The notes under the pieces are model-generated. The model did no database searches. It was not told where the DNA came from and saw nothing but the letters and a program-made list of their open reading frames with translations. From the NCBI GenBank assembly GCA_022828125.1, contig JAJEJD010000020.1, positions 372,001 to 436,000 on the forward strand: 64,000 bases of DNA, read 5' to 3'. The position numbers and the translations under genes are program-made. This DNA comes from a bacterium. Its GTDB lineage: Bacteria; UBA8248. Positions 44,655-52,625 of the stretch are shown piece by piece. Numbering within the stretch: the stretch's first letter is position 1; every line of letters starts with the position of its first letter.

Positions 44655-45494
44655 ATGGATACCGCCGAAAGCCCCTGGGCGCATGAGAAAAGCTGGCGCG
44701 AGGTGCGCGAATACCTGGATTCGGGAAACGATCTGCTCCTCCTGCCTGTGGGAAGCATCGAGCAGCACGGTCCGCACATGCCCATGGGCCACGACGCGCT
44801 CGCCGCCCACCACGTCGCCCGGGACGCAGGCCGGCGGGCGGGCGTTCTGGTCTACCCCACCCTCTGGTACGGCTGGACCAACAACCACATGGCGCTCACG
44901 GGCACGATTACGCTGAGACCCGAGACCCTGACCGCCGTCGTGACCGACATCATGGCGAGCCTCCTCTATCACGGCTTCAACCGGGTGATCCTGGTGAACG
45001 GGCACAGGCGGGCCAACCTGGCGCCGCTCGAGATCGCCGTGAACCAGATGCGCCAGAAGACGGGCGCAGCGCTCGCCGTCGTGGACGTGGGCATCATCGC
45101 CTTCGACAGGATTCATGAAATCAGGACCACGCCCCCCGGCGGACAGGGCCACGCGTGCGAGCTGGAAACCTCGCACGCGCTCCACATGTATTCCCACCTC
45201 GTGGACATGGAAAAGGCGACGCCGCAGAACTCGAACCCCGAGCCCGAGTGGATGACGTCCCACCACATCAACGATCCTGGCGTGGACGCGCCGCGCTTTT
45301 TCTACCCCAAGACGGTGGGCGAATACCGGGCCGAGATCGGGGACCAGGGGCAATCGGGCGACCCGACGGCGGCGACCGAAGAGAAAGGGCGCGCCTTCCA
45401 CGAGGCCGTGGTGGAAAGGCTCATCGGCGTGATCGAATATATCAAGGCGCGCGAGGTGAACGTCCACCACCGCCCCGCGCCGTTCGAGGATTGA
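44655..45494 (+). CDS. Creatininase-family amidohydrolase
   Basis: The 279-residue protein starts at ATG 44655 with GAGGAG upstream. G-S-I-E-Q-H-G-P-H-M-P-M-G-H-D gives three metal ligands (Glu, His, Asp). V-N-G-H-R-R-A-N supplies the next His, although the usual sequence is N-G-H-G-G-N. H-A-C-E-L-E-T-S supplies the final Glu, where the usual sequence is H-A-G-E. The metal site is therefore intact but the glycine-rich loops are altered. Family members open lactam or amide rings (creatinine, FAPy and others). Substrate unknown; an M24 creatinase-like gene nearby makes creatinine-like compounds one candidate. Confidence 0.75.
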   Translation: MDTAESPWAHEKSWREVREYLDSGNDLLLLPVGSIEQHGPHMPMGHDALAAHHVARDAGRRAGVLVYPTLWYGWTNNHMALTGTITLRPETLTAVVTDIMASLLYHGFNRVILVNGHRRANLAPLEIAVNQMRQKTGAALAVVDVGIIAFDRIHEIRTTPPGGQGHACELETSHALHMYSHLVDMEKATPQNSNPEPEWMTSHHINDPGVDAPRFFYPKTVGEYRAEIGDQGQSGDPTAATEEKGRAFHEAVVERLIGVIEYIKAREVNVHHRPAPFED

Positions 45495-45877
45495 GGGGGT
45501 GGTTCCCCGTAAACCTTTTCATCAATCGGCGCTGCCCGAAAAGTCTTGATTTTGTACTCCGGCGTTTGGCGCCAACCAGGGAGGGTCCGTAGGGACAACC
45601 CTCCGTGGTTGTCCTTCGTCAGGACAGGCACGGGGGCCTGTCCCTACAAAATCAACCCCCCCTACCCCCCCTTGTCAGGGGGGTAAGAAAAAGCAAAACC
45701 CCCTCGGCCCGGCGGGGGCGCATCGCCTTTTTATACCCCCCTGACAAGGGGGGGTAGGGGGGGTTGCCGTTGTCCCCTGGCAAGGGGGGAGTGTTGTATC
45801 CTCCACCGACAGTCGTCAAAATACCCGGAATCACGGAATCAGGGCTTTTCAGCAACCCCCAAAACAGGAGACAGCGA
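45495..45877. repeat. Repeat-filled gap with CCCCCCTACC palindrome
   Basis: The gap contains a GTAGGGACAACCC...GGCCTGTCCCTAC composite (45588-45646) directly followed by the large palindrome (45652-45767). A GCTTTTCAGCAACCCCC end lies just before the next gene's ribosome-binding site. There is no gene. The next gene begins at TTG 45878, although its frame is open through the repeat. Confidence 0.8.
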
Positions 45878-47056
45878 TTGCCGAGAAGAAAACCGAGCAA
45901 CACCTTCATGGGCTACAGGCGGCCGGACGGCCCGCCGGGCGCGCGGAATCATCTCGTCGTCGTGAGCGCGATGGACAACGCCAATCCATTGGCGCGGCGT
46001 ATCGGGAAACTCGTGCGCGAGGCGGTCGTCGTGAACACCACTTTTGGCAGAAACCTCTTCGGTGAGGACGAGCGGCAGCACTACCGGGTCATGGGCCGCA
46101 CGGCGGGCCACCCGAACGTGGGCGCGGCCATCGTCGTGAGCCTGGAGCCCAAGAGCGCGCATGACGTGGCCGACGTGGCGGCGGAGGCCTCGCCCTGGAT
46201 GCCTATCGAGACCCTCACGGTCCACGAGACGGGCGGCACGCTCCAGACGGCGAGCCGGGGGGTGGAGATCGCCCAGAAGCTCTATCGCCACCTGAGCACA
46301 GGAAGACGGCAAAGGTGCAATCTGTCCGAGCTTACCCTGGGGACGGAATGCGGCGGCTCGGACACCACGAGCGGCCTGGTGGCGAACCCGGTCACCGGGG
46401 TGCTTGCGGACAGGATCGTGGACGCTGGGGGCGTCGTTCTCTTCTCCGAGACCATGGAGATCGTCGGCGCCGAGCACCTTCTCGCGAAGCGGGCGGCCAG
46501 CCCGAAGGTGCGGCGGAAGCTGCTGGGGGCGGTGAAACGCACGATGGACTACGCCCACGAGATGGGAATGGACATCATCGGCTGCAACCCGACGGAGGAC
46601 AACATCCAGGGCGGGCTTTCCTCGATTGAGGAGAAAAGCCTGGGCGCGGTGAAAAAGGCGGGGACGCGCGATATCGCCGACGTCATCGTGCCGGGCGAGC
46701 GCACGAGGCAGCGCGGCTGCGTGTTCCTGGACGCGCCCAGCGCGGGGGTCGAGAACGTCACGGCGCTTGGGGCGTGCGGGTCGCAGGCCATCGTCTTCAA
46801 CACGGGGAACGGAAACCCCATCGGGCATCCCGTCTCCCCCACCATCAAGGTGACGGCGAATCCCCGGACAGCGACGCGCATGGCGGAGAACACGGACTTG
46901 GACATCAGCGGCGTCATGCGCGGCGAACTCACGAGAGACGAGGCCGTGGACCTGCTCCACGAGGAGCTGACGGCCGTCTTGAGCGGAAAGCGGACGCGGG
47001 CGGAAATCCTCGAGGAAACGGAAATCACCGTGAGCCGCCTCGCGCTGAATTTGTAG
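45878..47056 (+). CDS. UxaA-family hydrolase/altronate dehydratase-like (core domain)
   Basis: The protein is 392 residues from TTG 45878, with AGGAG 8 bases before it. The sequence from F-M-G-Y-R-R-P-D-G-P-P-G-A-R-N onward is the UxaA/GarD catalytic core, with E-C-G-G-S-D-T-T-S-G, G-G-L-S-S-I-E-E-K-S-L-G and the C-terminal P-T-I-K-V-T-A-N. The N-terminal SAF domain found in full altronate dehydratases is absent and not encoded next to it. These enzymes dehydrate sugar acids or related hydroxy-acids using a metal. Substrate unknown. Confidence 0.82.
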   Translation: MPRRKPSNTFMGYRRPDGPPGARNHLVVVSAMDNANPLARRIGKLVREAVVVNTTFGRNLFGEDERQHYRVMGRTAGHPNVGAAIVVSLEPKSAHDVADVAAEASPWMPIETLTVHETGGTLQTASRGVEIAQKLYRHLSTGRRQRCNLSELTLGTECGGSDTTSGLVANPVTGVLADRIVDAGGVVLFSETMEIVGAEHLLAKRAASPKVRRKLLGAVKRTMDYAHEMGMDIIGCNPTEDNIQGGLSSIEEKSLGAVKKAGTRDIADVIVPGERTRQRGCVFLDAPSAGVENVTALGACGSQAIVFNTGNGNPIGHPVSPTIKVTANPRTATRMAENTDLDISGVMRGELTRDEAVDLLHEELTAVLSGKRTRAEILEETEITVSRLALNL

Positions 47057-47458
47057 GGGAATGACTTGCATGAATGATGTAATCACTCCCCCGTTGAGGG
47101 GACTGTTGAAAAAGGCCACATTTCAGGGGTAGAGGAGAAGCCCCTCTCGGATAGAAAGGCACCCCCCCCTACCCCCCCTTGTCAGGGGGGTATAAAAAGG
47201 CGATGCGCTCCCGCCGAGTTGAGGGGGTTTTGCTTTTTCTTGCCCCCCTGACAAGGGGGGGTAGGGGGGGTTGCCTTATGGAGTTTCCCTTTCAAGGGGG
47301 GAGTGATGATGAAATTCTCCGGGGAGTGAAAAATCTCACAGGCGAGCCGGAAATACCCACGCATGAGGGATTCGTTTTGGAGAATGAACTATGAATCCAA
47401 CCGACATCAAGATAGCATCATCTCAAGTATTTCATTCTCATATGACAGGAGTTTATTC
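47057..47458. repeat. Repeat-filled gap with CCCCCCTACC palindrome
   Basis: A GACTGTTGAAAAAGGCC end (47100-47116) precedes the palindrome (arms 47158-47190 and 47243-47275, loop about 52 bases). After it the DNA becomes AT-rich toward the peptidase start. No gene is seen. Confidence 0.75.
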
Positions 47459-48667
47459 ATGAACAGCGCCATCGCACCGGTTCCCGTGGACGGGGACTAC
47501 GTCGTCAGTCTCGCGCAGGAGTTGATCCGCATACCGGCGGAGAATCCGCCAGGGGACTGCTCCGCCATGGCCGAGCGCATTCTCGCGGAATTGAAAACCA
47601 TCGGCGTCGATAATATCACCACCCACGAATACGAGGCCGGGATGCCCAACTTCATCATCCAGACGGGCGACGGCGGGCCGGGCGGGCATTTCGTCATCGG
47701 CGGCCACATGGACACCGTGCCCGTCCATCCCGAAGAAGTGGACGCCTGGGAGGTTCCCCCCTTCAGCGGGGAGATGAAAGACGGCGAAATCTGGGGGCGC
47801 GGCGCCGCCGACATGAAGGGCGCGCTGGCGTCCACCCTCGGCGCGCTCAAAGCGCTCAAGGACGAGAAAATCTCCCTGAACGGCACCCTCACCTGGGTCC
47901 TGCTCTCGGACGGCGAGAAGGGCGATTTCTACGGCGCGCAATCGCTGGTCAACAACGGCGTTTTCAGGGAACTGGGCGGGGACATGGTGCTCTACACCGA
48001 ATCGACGGGCAACAACATCATCCGCTCCTTCAAGGGGCGGGTGTTCTTTGAAGTAAAAGTGCGCGGACGCTCGGTGCACGTGAGCGTGCCCGAGAAGGGC
48101 GTCAACGCCATCGAGAAGATGGCGAAGATCATCGACGCCTTCCGGGCCGAGCGCATCGCGCCGCCGCCGCATCCTTTCCTCGGGCCCGGCACTTTGGCCT
48201 TTTCCACCATCACGGGAGGCTCCGCCGTGAACGTCGTGGGCGGCAGATGCAGCGCCACCTTCGACGTGCGCATGCTGCCGGGGCAAACCTCCGCCGGCGT
48301 CAAGGAGAAGCTCGAAGGCATCCTCGATGAACTCGCGGCGGATGACCCCGAATTCGACGCGTCTGTCGAGATCATGCCGAGCGGCGCGCGCGAGGTGACG
48401 GAAATCGCAGAGGATGAACCCGTCGTGCAGCTCATGGAGCAAGTCGTGCCCGCCGTGCGCGGAACGCCCAACGAGTACCTGCCCGGCATCGAGTCTCCCG
48501 GCGCGCTCAGGCTCTTCATCGAGAACGGGATACCGGGCGTTTTCTTCGGCCCCGGCGAGTTCATCTCCGAAGCCCATCTGCCGAACGAGCGCGTGCCTGC
48601 GCAGAACCTCATCGACGCCGCCGGCATGTTCGCCACCGCTGCGCGGGCGCACTGCAACGGGGGTTAG
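47459..48667 (+). CDS. M20-family metallopeptidase/amidohydrolase
   Basis: The protein is 402 residues from ATG 47459, which has AGGAG 7 bases upstream. Metal-site segments are G-G-H-M-D-T-V-P, G-R-G-A-A-D-M-K-G-A and the late E-A-H-L-P-N-E. The catalytic Glu normally in a D-E-E motif sits in S-D-G-E-K-G, which is unusual. A dimerisation domain fills the middle (about 175-290). It would deacylate or hydrolyse an N-acyl amino acid or dipeptide, like ArgE/DapE relatives. It ends the cluster of amino-acid genes. Confidence 0.82.
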   Translation: MNSAIAPVPVDGDYVVSLAQELIRIPAENPPGDCSAMAERILAELKTIGVDNITTHEYEAGMPNFIIQTGDGGPGGHFVIGGHMDTVPVHPEEVDAWEVPPFSGEMKDGEIWGRGAADMKGALASTLGALKALKDEKISLNGTLTWVLLSDGEKGDFYGAQSLVNNGVFRELGGDMVLYTESTGNNIIRSFKGRVFFEVKVRGRSVHVSVPEKGVNAIEKMAKIIDAFRAERIAPPPHPFLGPGTLAFSTITGGSAVNVVGGRCSATFDVRMLPGQTSAGVKEKLEGILDELAADDPEFDASVEIMPSGAREVTEIAEDEPVVQLMEQVVPAVRGTPNEYLPGIESPGALRLFIENGIPGVFFGPGEFISEAHLPNERVPAQNLIDAAGMFATAARAHCNGG

Positions 48668-48714
48668 AGAGAGGCCCGAGGAGGCCGGGAGTCCGCGCGA
48701 ATACCGGTACGCGT

Positions 48715-48996
48715 CTACGCGCCTAGAAATTCCAGCTTGAACCGCACTTTTCCGAGGAGTTCCACACGGTGGGGTTCGGTGGGACGGATGACGCCGTAAT
48801 CGCCGCTTTCCAGGCGGCGACTCCGCTCGGGCGAATCCGGAACGACATAGTCGAGGCAGCCTTCGAGCACCACGATTCGGGCCCAGATGCCGGGCTTCGT
48901 GTCGTGCAGGGTCTTGAGCTTTTGGGGGACCGTCTCCTCAGTGAAGACTTTGCTTTCGTAGAATTTGACGAATCCTGCCGGCACACTCTCAATCAT
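48715..48996 (-). CDS. DUF1971 (TehB-N-like) protein
   Basis: The protein is 93 residues from ATG 48996, with GGAGG upstream. It has the small beta-barrel pattern of DUF1971: A-G-F-V-K-F-Y-E-S-K-V-F-T, then T-K-P-G-I-W-A-R-I-V-V-L-E-G, then P-E-S/T-P-H-R-V-E-L. In other genomes this domain accompanies tellurite-resistance TehB or nitric-oxide genes regulated by NsrR. Here it follows the globin and the Rrf2 regulator on the same strand. Function unknown. Confidence 0.75.
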   Translation of the reverse strand: MIESVPAGFVKFYESKVFTEETVPQKLKTLHDTKPGIWARIVVLEGCLDYVVPDSPERSRRLESGDYGVIRPTEPHRVELLGKVRFKLEFLGA

Positions 48997-49081
48997 ATGG
49001 AATCCTCCCATTCGGAGCTGCGTGATGCGCCAATGCCGGCGGCACGGAACACGGGCGCGGGGATGAATGCCGCATCATTGC

Positions 49082-49531
49082 TCACGCCACCGGATGCCCG
49101 GAACCGCCCGCGCCGTACATGGCGATTCGCAGCCCTTTGGCGATTTGCACGGCGTACTCCATGAAACAGGCGGCCGCCTCCGGCGTCGGCGCCGTGTCTT
49201 TCAAGGTTTCTTCGAACATCTCCAGCCAGACGTCGAAATGCCACGGCTGGACCTCCACGAGTTTCTTGTGGGCCTGAATCGGTTCCCCCGAATAGCGTCC
49301 GGCGTTCAAGGCGACCGTCGCCCAGAAATCCTTCATCTTCTCGAGGTGATACCCCCATCTATCGCGAATGGCGTCATCGAATATCGGCCCGAGCAGCCGG
49401 TCTTCACGGATGCGGCTGTAGAAAGCATTCACGAGTTCAGAGACGTACGCCTCATCGACCCCCATCGCGGCGGCTTTCGCCTGGACTTCGGCCCGGCGTT
49501 CTCCCACGATGTCGAGATGCGTGGTGTTCAT
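49082..49531 (-). CDS. Truncated haemoglobin (group III-like)
   Basis: The protein is 149 residues from ATG 49531. The 2-on-2 globin pattern is visible: F-Y-S-R-I-R-E-D, P-I-F, W-x7-K-M-K-D-F-W and, as proximal-side signature, the His of Q-A-H-K-K-L followed by W-H-F-D-V-W. Such globins bind NO or oxygen and often detoxify NO. The start overlaps the regulator's stop (ATGA), so the two are coupled. An Rrf2-type repressor as the first gene strongly suggests induction by NO. Confidence 0.82.
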   Translation of the reverse strand: MNTTHLDIVGERRAEVQAKAAAMGVDEAYVSELVNAFYSRIREDRLLGPIFDDAIRDRWGYHLEKMKDFWATVALNAGRYSGEPIQAHKKLVEVQPWHFDVWLEMFEETLKDTAPTPEAAACFMEYAVQIAKGLRIAMYGAGGSGHPVA

Positions 49532-49968
49532 GCGCCGTCTCCTGCGAGCAATTCGAGAAGCGCCGGATTGCGTTTCACCAGATCGTGGACGGTATAGCGA
49601 TCGAGAACGGTGAAAAAGGCTTCCTGCGCTTCGGCCAGAACGCCCTTCAGCCTGCAGTGCGGCATCACCAGGCACCCCCCGCTTCCGCCCGGAAAACACT
49701 CGACGAGGGGGCTGTTTTGTTCGGTGTACCTCGCCACCGTCCCGACGGGAATCTTTGCCGCCGGCCTGGCGAGCCGGAGGCCGCCGCTTCGCCCACGGAG
49801 CGTTTCAATGAACCCCGCGCGGCCCAGCCCGTGTGCGACCTTCACCAGGTGATTTTTCGATATCCCGTATCGCTCCGCGATCTCCTGGATCGTAACCAGG
49901 GCACCGGCGCGGCATGCCAGGTGCATCAGCATCCTGAGGGCATAGTCTGTCTGAACGGTCAGCCGCAT
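49528..49968 (-). CDS. Rrf2-family regulator, NsrR-like
   Basis: The 146-residue protein has AGGAGG before its ATG. A winged helix (M-R-L-T-V-Q-T-D-Y-A-L-R-M-L, then I-S-K-N-H-L-V-K-V) is followed by the cluster-binding triad Cys-x7-Cys-x5-Cys (C-F-P-G-G-S-G-G-C-L-V-M-P-H-C). NsrR has the same three-Cys arrangement for a [Fe-S] cluster that reacts with NO. It lies in one operon with a globin. The promoter carries an AT-rich palindrome overlapping the -10, fitting autoregulation. Confidence 0.82.
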   Translation of the reverse strand: MRLTVQTDYALRMLMHLACRAGALVTIQEIAERYGISKNHLVKVAHGLGRAGFIETLRGRSGGLRLARPAAKIPVGTVARYTEQNSPLVECFPGGSGGCLVMPHCRLKGVLAEAQEAFFTVLDRYTVHDLVKRNPALLELLAGDGA

Positions 49969-49982
49969 GGAGCTCGCCTCCT

Positions 49983-50021
49983 AAACATATATATTATATA
50001 CATCTTTTAGCGAATACACAA
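49983..50021 (-). promoter_or_regulatory. Promoter and NsrR-like operator
   Basis: On the minus strand TTGTGT (50021-50016) and TATAAT (49998-49993) are 17 bases apart. An AT-rich imperfect palindrome of about 26 bases (49983-50008), beginning AAGATGTATAT, overlaps the -10. AAGATG-type half sites are typical for NsrR. It lies 15 bases from the regulator gene and is likely the autoregulatory site. Confidence 0.65.
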
Positions 50022-50101
50022 CCATTAAATAAAAGTTCTGGCAAAGGTACATTGTCAGAACGGAAGCGGAGGGCAGTAAAGGCCGTCCCTCTCGACTGGA
50101 A

Positions 50102-50176
50102 AACCACCCCCCCCTACCCCCTTGACAGGGGGCAAGAAAAAGCAAAGCCCCCCTGACAAGGGGGGTTGGGGGGTTC
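50102..50176. repeat. Degenerate CCCCCCTACC palindrome
   Basis: This is a shortened copy of the large palindrome, with ACCCCCCCCTACCCCC on the left and CCCCTGACAAGGGGGGTTGG on the right around a 20-base loop. It is followed at about 50189-50208 by a GCTTTTTCAACAGCCCC end. It shows that the family decays in place. Confidence 0.65.
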
Positions 50177-50206
50177 CTCCCTTGATAAAGGCTTTTTCAA
50201 CAGCCC

Positions 50207-50557
50207 CTAACGGTGGGAGAGTATGTTGATGAGCTTCCCGCAGGGGTCGCGGGCGTAGAACCGACGAACGCCCCAGGGCTCGTTCGTCAGAGAATATACG
50301 ATCTCGAATCCGGCGGCGCGCATCCGGCGATACGCCATATCGACATCGTCAACTTCGATGGAAAGGTCCGGGACCTCCGTTCCAGATCCCCCCTCGGTCG
50401 CGAAGCCGATCTGGACAGGGGCGTCCACGCCGGAAGAGAGGGTCATGTACCACCCGAGGTCCATCGCGATCTCAAGGCCCAAAACATCGCAATAGAAGCG
50501 CCGGGCGTCCTCGGTTCGATCCACCGCGATGTTTGCGACAACACGTTTGACCTCCAT
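50207..50557 (-). CDS. VOC/glyoxalase-fold protein
   Basis: The protein is 116 residues from ATG 50557, with GGGAG upstream. It has two beta-alpha-beta-beta-beta modules: R-V-V-A-N-I-A-V-D, A-R-R-F-Y-C-D-V-L-G-L, D-L-S-I-E-V-D-D-V-D-M-A and A-R-D-P-C-G-K-L-I-N. These fit a single-domain vicinal-oxygen-chelate protein (glyoxalase, antibiotic-binding or dioxygenase relatives). Specific function unknown. Confidence 0.75.
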   Translation of the reverse strand: MEVKRVVANIAVDRTEDARRFYCDVLGLEIAMDLGWYMTLSSGVDAPVQIGFATEGGSGTEVPDLSIEVDDVDMAYRRMRAAGFEIVYSLTNEPWGVRRFYARDPCGKLINILSHR

Positions 50558-50679
50558 TTTGCTCTCCCACACAACACGTTATCGCAAATCCAGTGCGCAA
50601 GGGCCGTCAAGCCGCGCCACGACAGCGCAATCGACTCCGCGGCTTCGCGCTCCCCCGGTCGGCGGCTCTGGGCTTCAGA

Positions 50680-51057
50680 CTAATACCCCTCGTCGATCAC
50701 CTCCTTGAGCTGCGTGCAGCCGGCCACGAGCGCCGTCATCCCGCAGGGGGGCAGCATGCACTCGAGCGCCTCGGTCGCCTCCTCGACGGTCGCGCCGAGT
50801 TGCAGCGCCTTCTTCAGGTGGTTCTTGATGCCCTCGGTATCGGAGGGGTCGCGCGAGGCGCTCGCCACGGCGATGAAGAGCTCCTTGTATTTCTCGTGAA
50901 AGGGGCCCTGTTTCTTCATGATGTGGTTCTTCAAGTTCTCGTAGTTCTCCAGAAGCTCCGGGTCCACCTCGCACAGGAGTTCGTACGCCGGATAGATGAA
51001 TCCCCGCGCCGCCTTCATCTCCTCGTACAAGGCCCTGCCCCGCTCGCTCATCGCCAT
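50680..51057 (-). CDS. Carboxymuconolactone decarboxylase-like protein
   Basis: The 125-residue protein matches the AhpD-like helical fold (E-L-F-I-A-V-A-S-A-S-R, G-I-K-N-H-L-K-K-A-L-Q-L-G-A-T). The CxxC peroxidase pair of AhpD is not present. Instead C-M-L-P-P-C gives a C-x4-C spacing near residue 95, plus another Cys in V-A-G-C. A redox role is therefore uncertain, and a structural homologue without peroxidase activity is possible. It lies with other oxidoreductase genes on the minus strand. Confidence 0.7.
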   Translation of the reverse strand: MAMSERGRALYEEMKAARGFIYPAYELLCEVDPELLENYENLKNHIMKKQGPFHEKYKELFIAVASASRDPSDTEGIKNHLKKALQLGATVEEATEALECMLPPCGMTALVAGCTQLKEVIDEGY

Positions 51058-51110
51058 CGTGAATCCTCCTTATGCAGACACTCGCTCATACCGGCGAGCG
51101 TTATCCGCCC

Positions 51111-51881
51111 CTATGGATAGACTTCCTTCTCCAGCACGGAAATCTCGTGCCCGGGCAGGATGTATTCCTCCTTCGTGGCGCGCTCGATGCACTTGTGGAT
51201 GGAATCCATCGCGTCGCGCATGCTCGACATCTGGCCGGCGGGCACGCGGCGCTCGAGGCCTTCGTTGATCTGGATGACGTCGGCGGCGATGACGTAGGTG
51301 CCCACGCGCGTCTCGACGGCGACCGAGCAGTGTCCCGGCGTATGGCCCGGCGTGTGGAAATAGGTGACGCCCGGCACGATCTCGGTATTGTCCTTCCAGA
51401 TGGGCTCGAAGATGATGCCCTGTTGCGCGATCACCGGCCAGCGGGTGTTGGGGTGGATCGGCGCGTCGTAGGGCTTCGCCTGCAGCGCCACCGGGCACAT
51501 GGAGTATTGAAGCTCCTCCGCCCAGACATACTTGACCGCGTTGGTGAAGAGGTCGCAGTTCTGGGAGTGATCCCAATGCAAATGCGTGAGGATGAGGATG
51601 TCCACTTCCTCAGGCTTCCAGCCGGCGCCTTCGAGTTGTTCGCGCACGCCCTGGCCGGGTTCCCTGCTCGCGGGCCAGGGGGCGCCGCCGCGCTCGGGGT
51701 CGAGGAAACTGGTGTCGACCACGACCTTCACGTCGTTTCCGTCGTGGTCCTTCGCCCCCTCGATCATGTAGATGAACGAGGGAATTTCGAGTTTCGTCCC
51801 GAAATTCGTCCAATACACCATGTTGGAGTAATCCGTATGGATGGTGCCGCAGTTCAGCGGACGGATGGTGAGGTCTGGCAT
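51111..51881 (-). CDS. Metallo-beta-lactamase-fold lactonase-like hydrolase
   Basis: The protein is 256 residues from ATG 51881. The dinuclear-metal motif is H-L-H-W-D-H, with further ligands in H-T-P-G-H-T-P-G-H, A-A-D-V and L-P-G-H-E. The overall arrangement matches AHL-lactonase (AttM/AiiA)-type proteins, though many in this group act on other esters or lactones. Substrate cannot be assigned. It is 53 bases from the CMD-like gene on the same strand. Confidence 0.8.
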   Translation of the reverse strand: MPDLTIRPLNCGTIHTDYSNMVYWTNFGTKLEIPSFIYMIEGAKDHDGNDVKVVVDTSFLDPERGGAPWPASREPGQGVREQLEGAGWKPEEVDILILTHLHWDHSQNCDLFTNAVKYVWAEELQYSMCPVALQAKPYDAPIHPNTRWPVIAQQGIIFEPIWKDNTEIVPGVTYFHTPGHTPGHCSVAVETRVGTYVIAADVIQINEGLERRVPAGQMSSMRDAMDSIHKCIERATKEEYILPGHEISVLEKEVYP

Positions 51882-52001
51882 GGAAACGGTTCCTTTCTGC
51901 TTTGTATCGCGGCCTGGGTGGGCCGCAAATGAACGATGGCAATTATTTTGCCTGATAATCACCGGCAGTGCGTCAAAAGGCCGGCGAACGGATGTATGTC
52001 G

Positions 52002-52601
52002 TCAAGCCCGCGCGGTTCGGGAGAAGCGCACCACCTCCAGCAACTCATCGGGGCCTTCGGGTTCTATGGCGTCCAGGCCGAGCGCGATGTTCAGCCGGTT
52101 GCTCATGTTCCGGTACGACACCGAGCCGATGATGTCGAGCACGTTCTCATCCGAGAAGCCCGCCTCGCGCAACTCGTCCAGGTCCGCCTCGCTCATGGCG
52201 TAGTGGTCGAACGTGAGCTTTTCGGCGAAGGCGAGCATCGCCTTGTCCGCATCGTCGAGAGCCGGGGAATTGTCCCTGTCCGTCACCACGGTGGCCACGT
52301 CGGCCAGCGTTACGTCGTCGCCGCTTTCAGCACGGAAAGCCTGGCCATGGTTCATCGTTCAGCCGTAGCACCCGCCGATGGTGGCGACGTAGTAGGAGAT
52401 CAGCTCCTCGCGCCTCTGGCCCAGCGTCGAATTGCCGCCGTGAACGGCCATGTTCATCGTCTGGCGTCCGTTCAGGACCTGGGGCCTGCGCGCCATCGTG
52501 AGCAGCAGCTTGGGCACCGCGCCTCTTTTTTCCCGGATGCCCTCGAGAATCCCGCGCGCGGGTTCTTCGGCGTCATTCAGCCGTAATGGGGATATCCACA
52601 T
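52002..52601 (-). CDS. AhpD-like peroxidase-related selenoprotein (in-frame TGA = Sec81)
   Basis: Two frames, 52601-52362 and 52355-52002, are in the same phase and joined by a single TGA at 52361-52359. Read through, they give 199 residues with an unbroken AhpD-like domain. The active site becomes E66-x11-C78-x2-U81-x3-H85, exactly the E-x11-C-x2-C-x3-H spacing of AhpD with the second Cys replaced by Sec. A perfect 6-bp hairpin begins 18 bases after the TGA, where bacterial SECIS elements sit. A start with GGAGGAG upstream lies 24 bases after the preceding LLM gene. The alternative is a simple Cys-to-stop mutation. Selenocysteine machinery is not visible in the window. Confidence 0.78.
52323..52340 (-). 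promoter_or_regulatory. SECIS-like hairpin downstream of the in-frame TGA
   Basis: On the minus strand GCTTTC (52340-52335) pairs perfectly with GAAAGC (52328-52323) around the 6-base loop CGTGCT. The loop starts 24 bases after the TGA codon and has G at its second position, within the spacing and loop rules described for bacterial SECIS elements. It lies inside the coding sequence, as is normal in bacteria. Confidence 0.6.
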
Positions 52602-52625
52602 TCTCCGTTCTCCTCCGCTCCGATA

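Noticed and set aside
45764-45877. Long N-terminal extension of the UxaA-like gene
   Set aside because: The extra 38 codons translate a repeat; a good ribosome-binding site supports TTG 45878.
52002-52355. Separate 117-residue protein and separate 80-residue protein at 52359-52601
   Set aside because: They are in the same phase, separated by one TGA at the catalytic Cys position; one read-through gene explains both.
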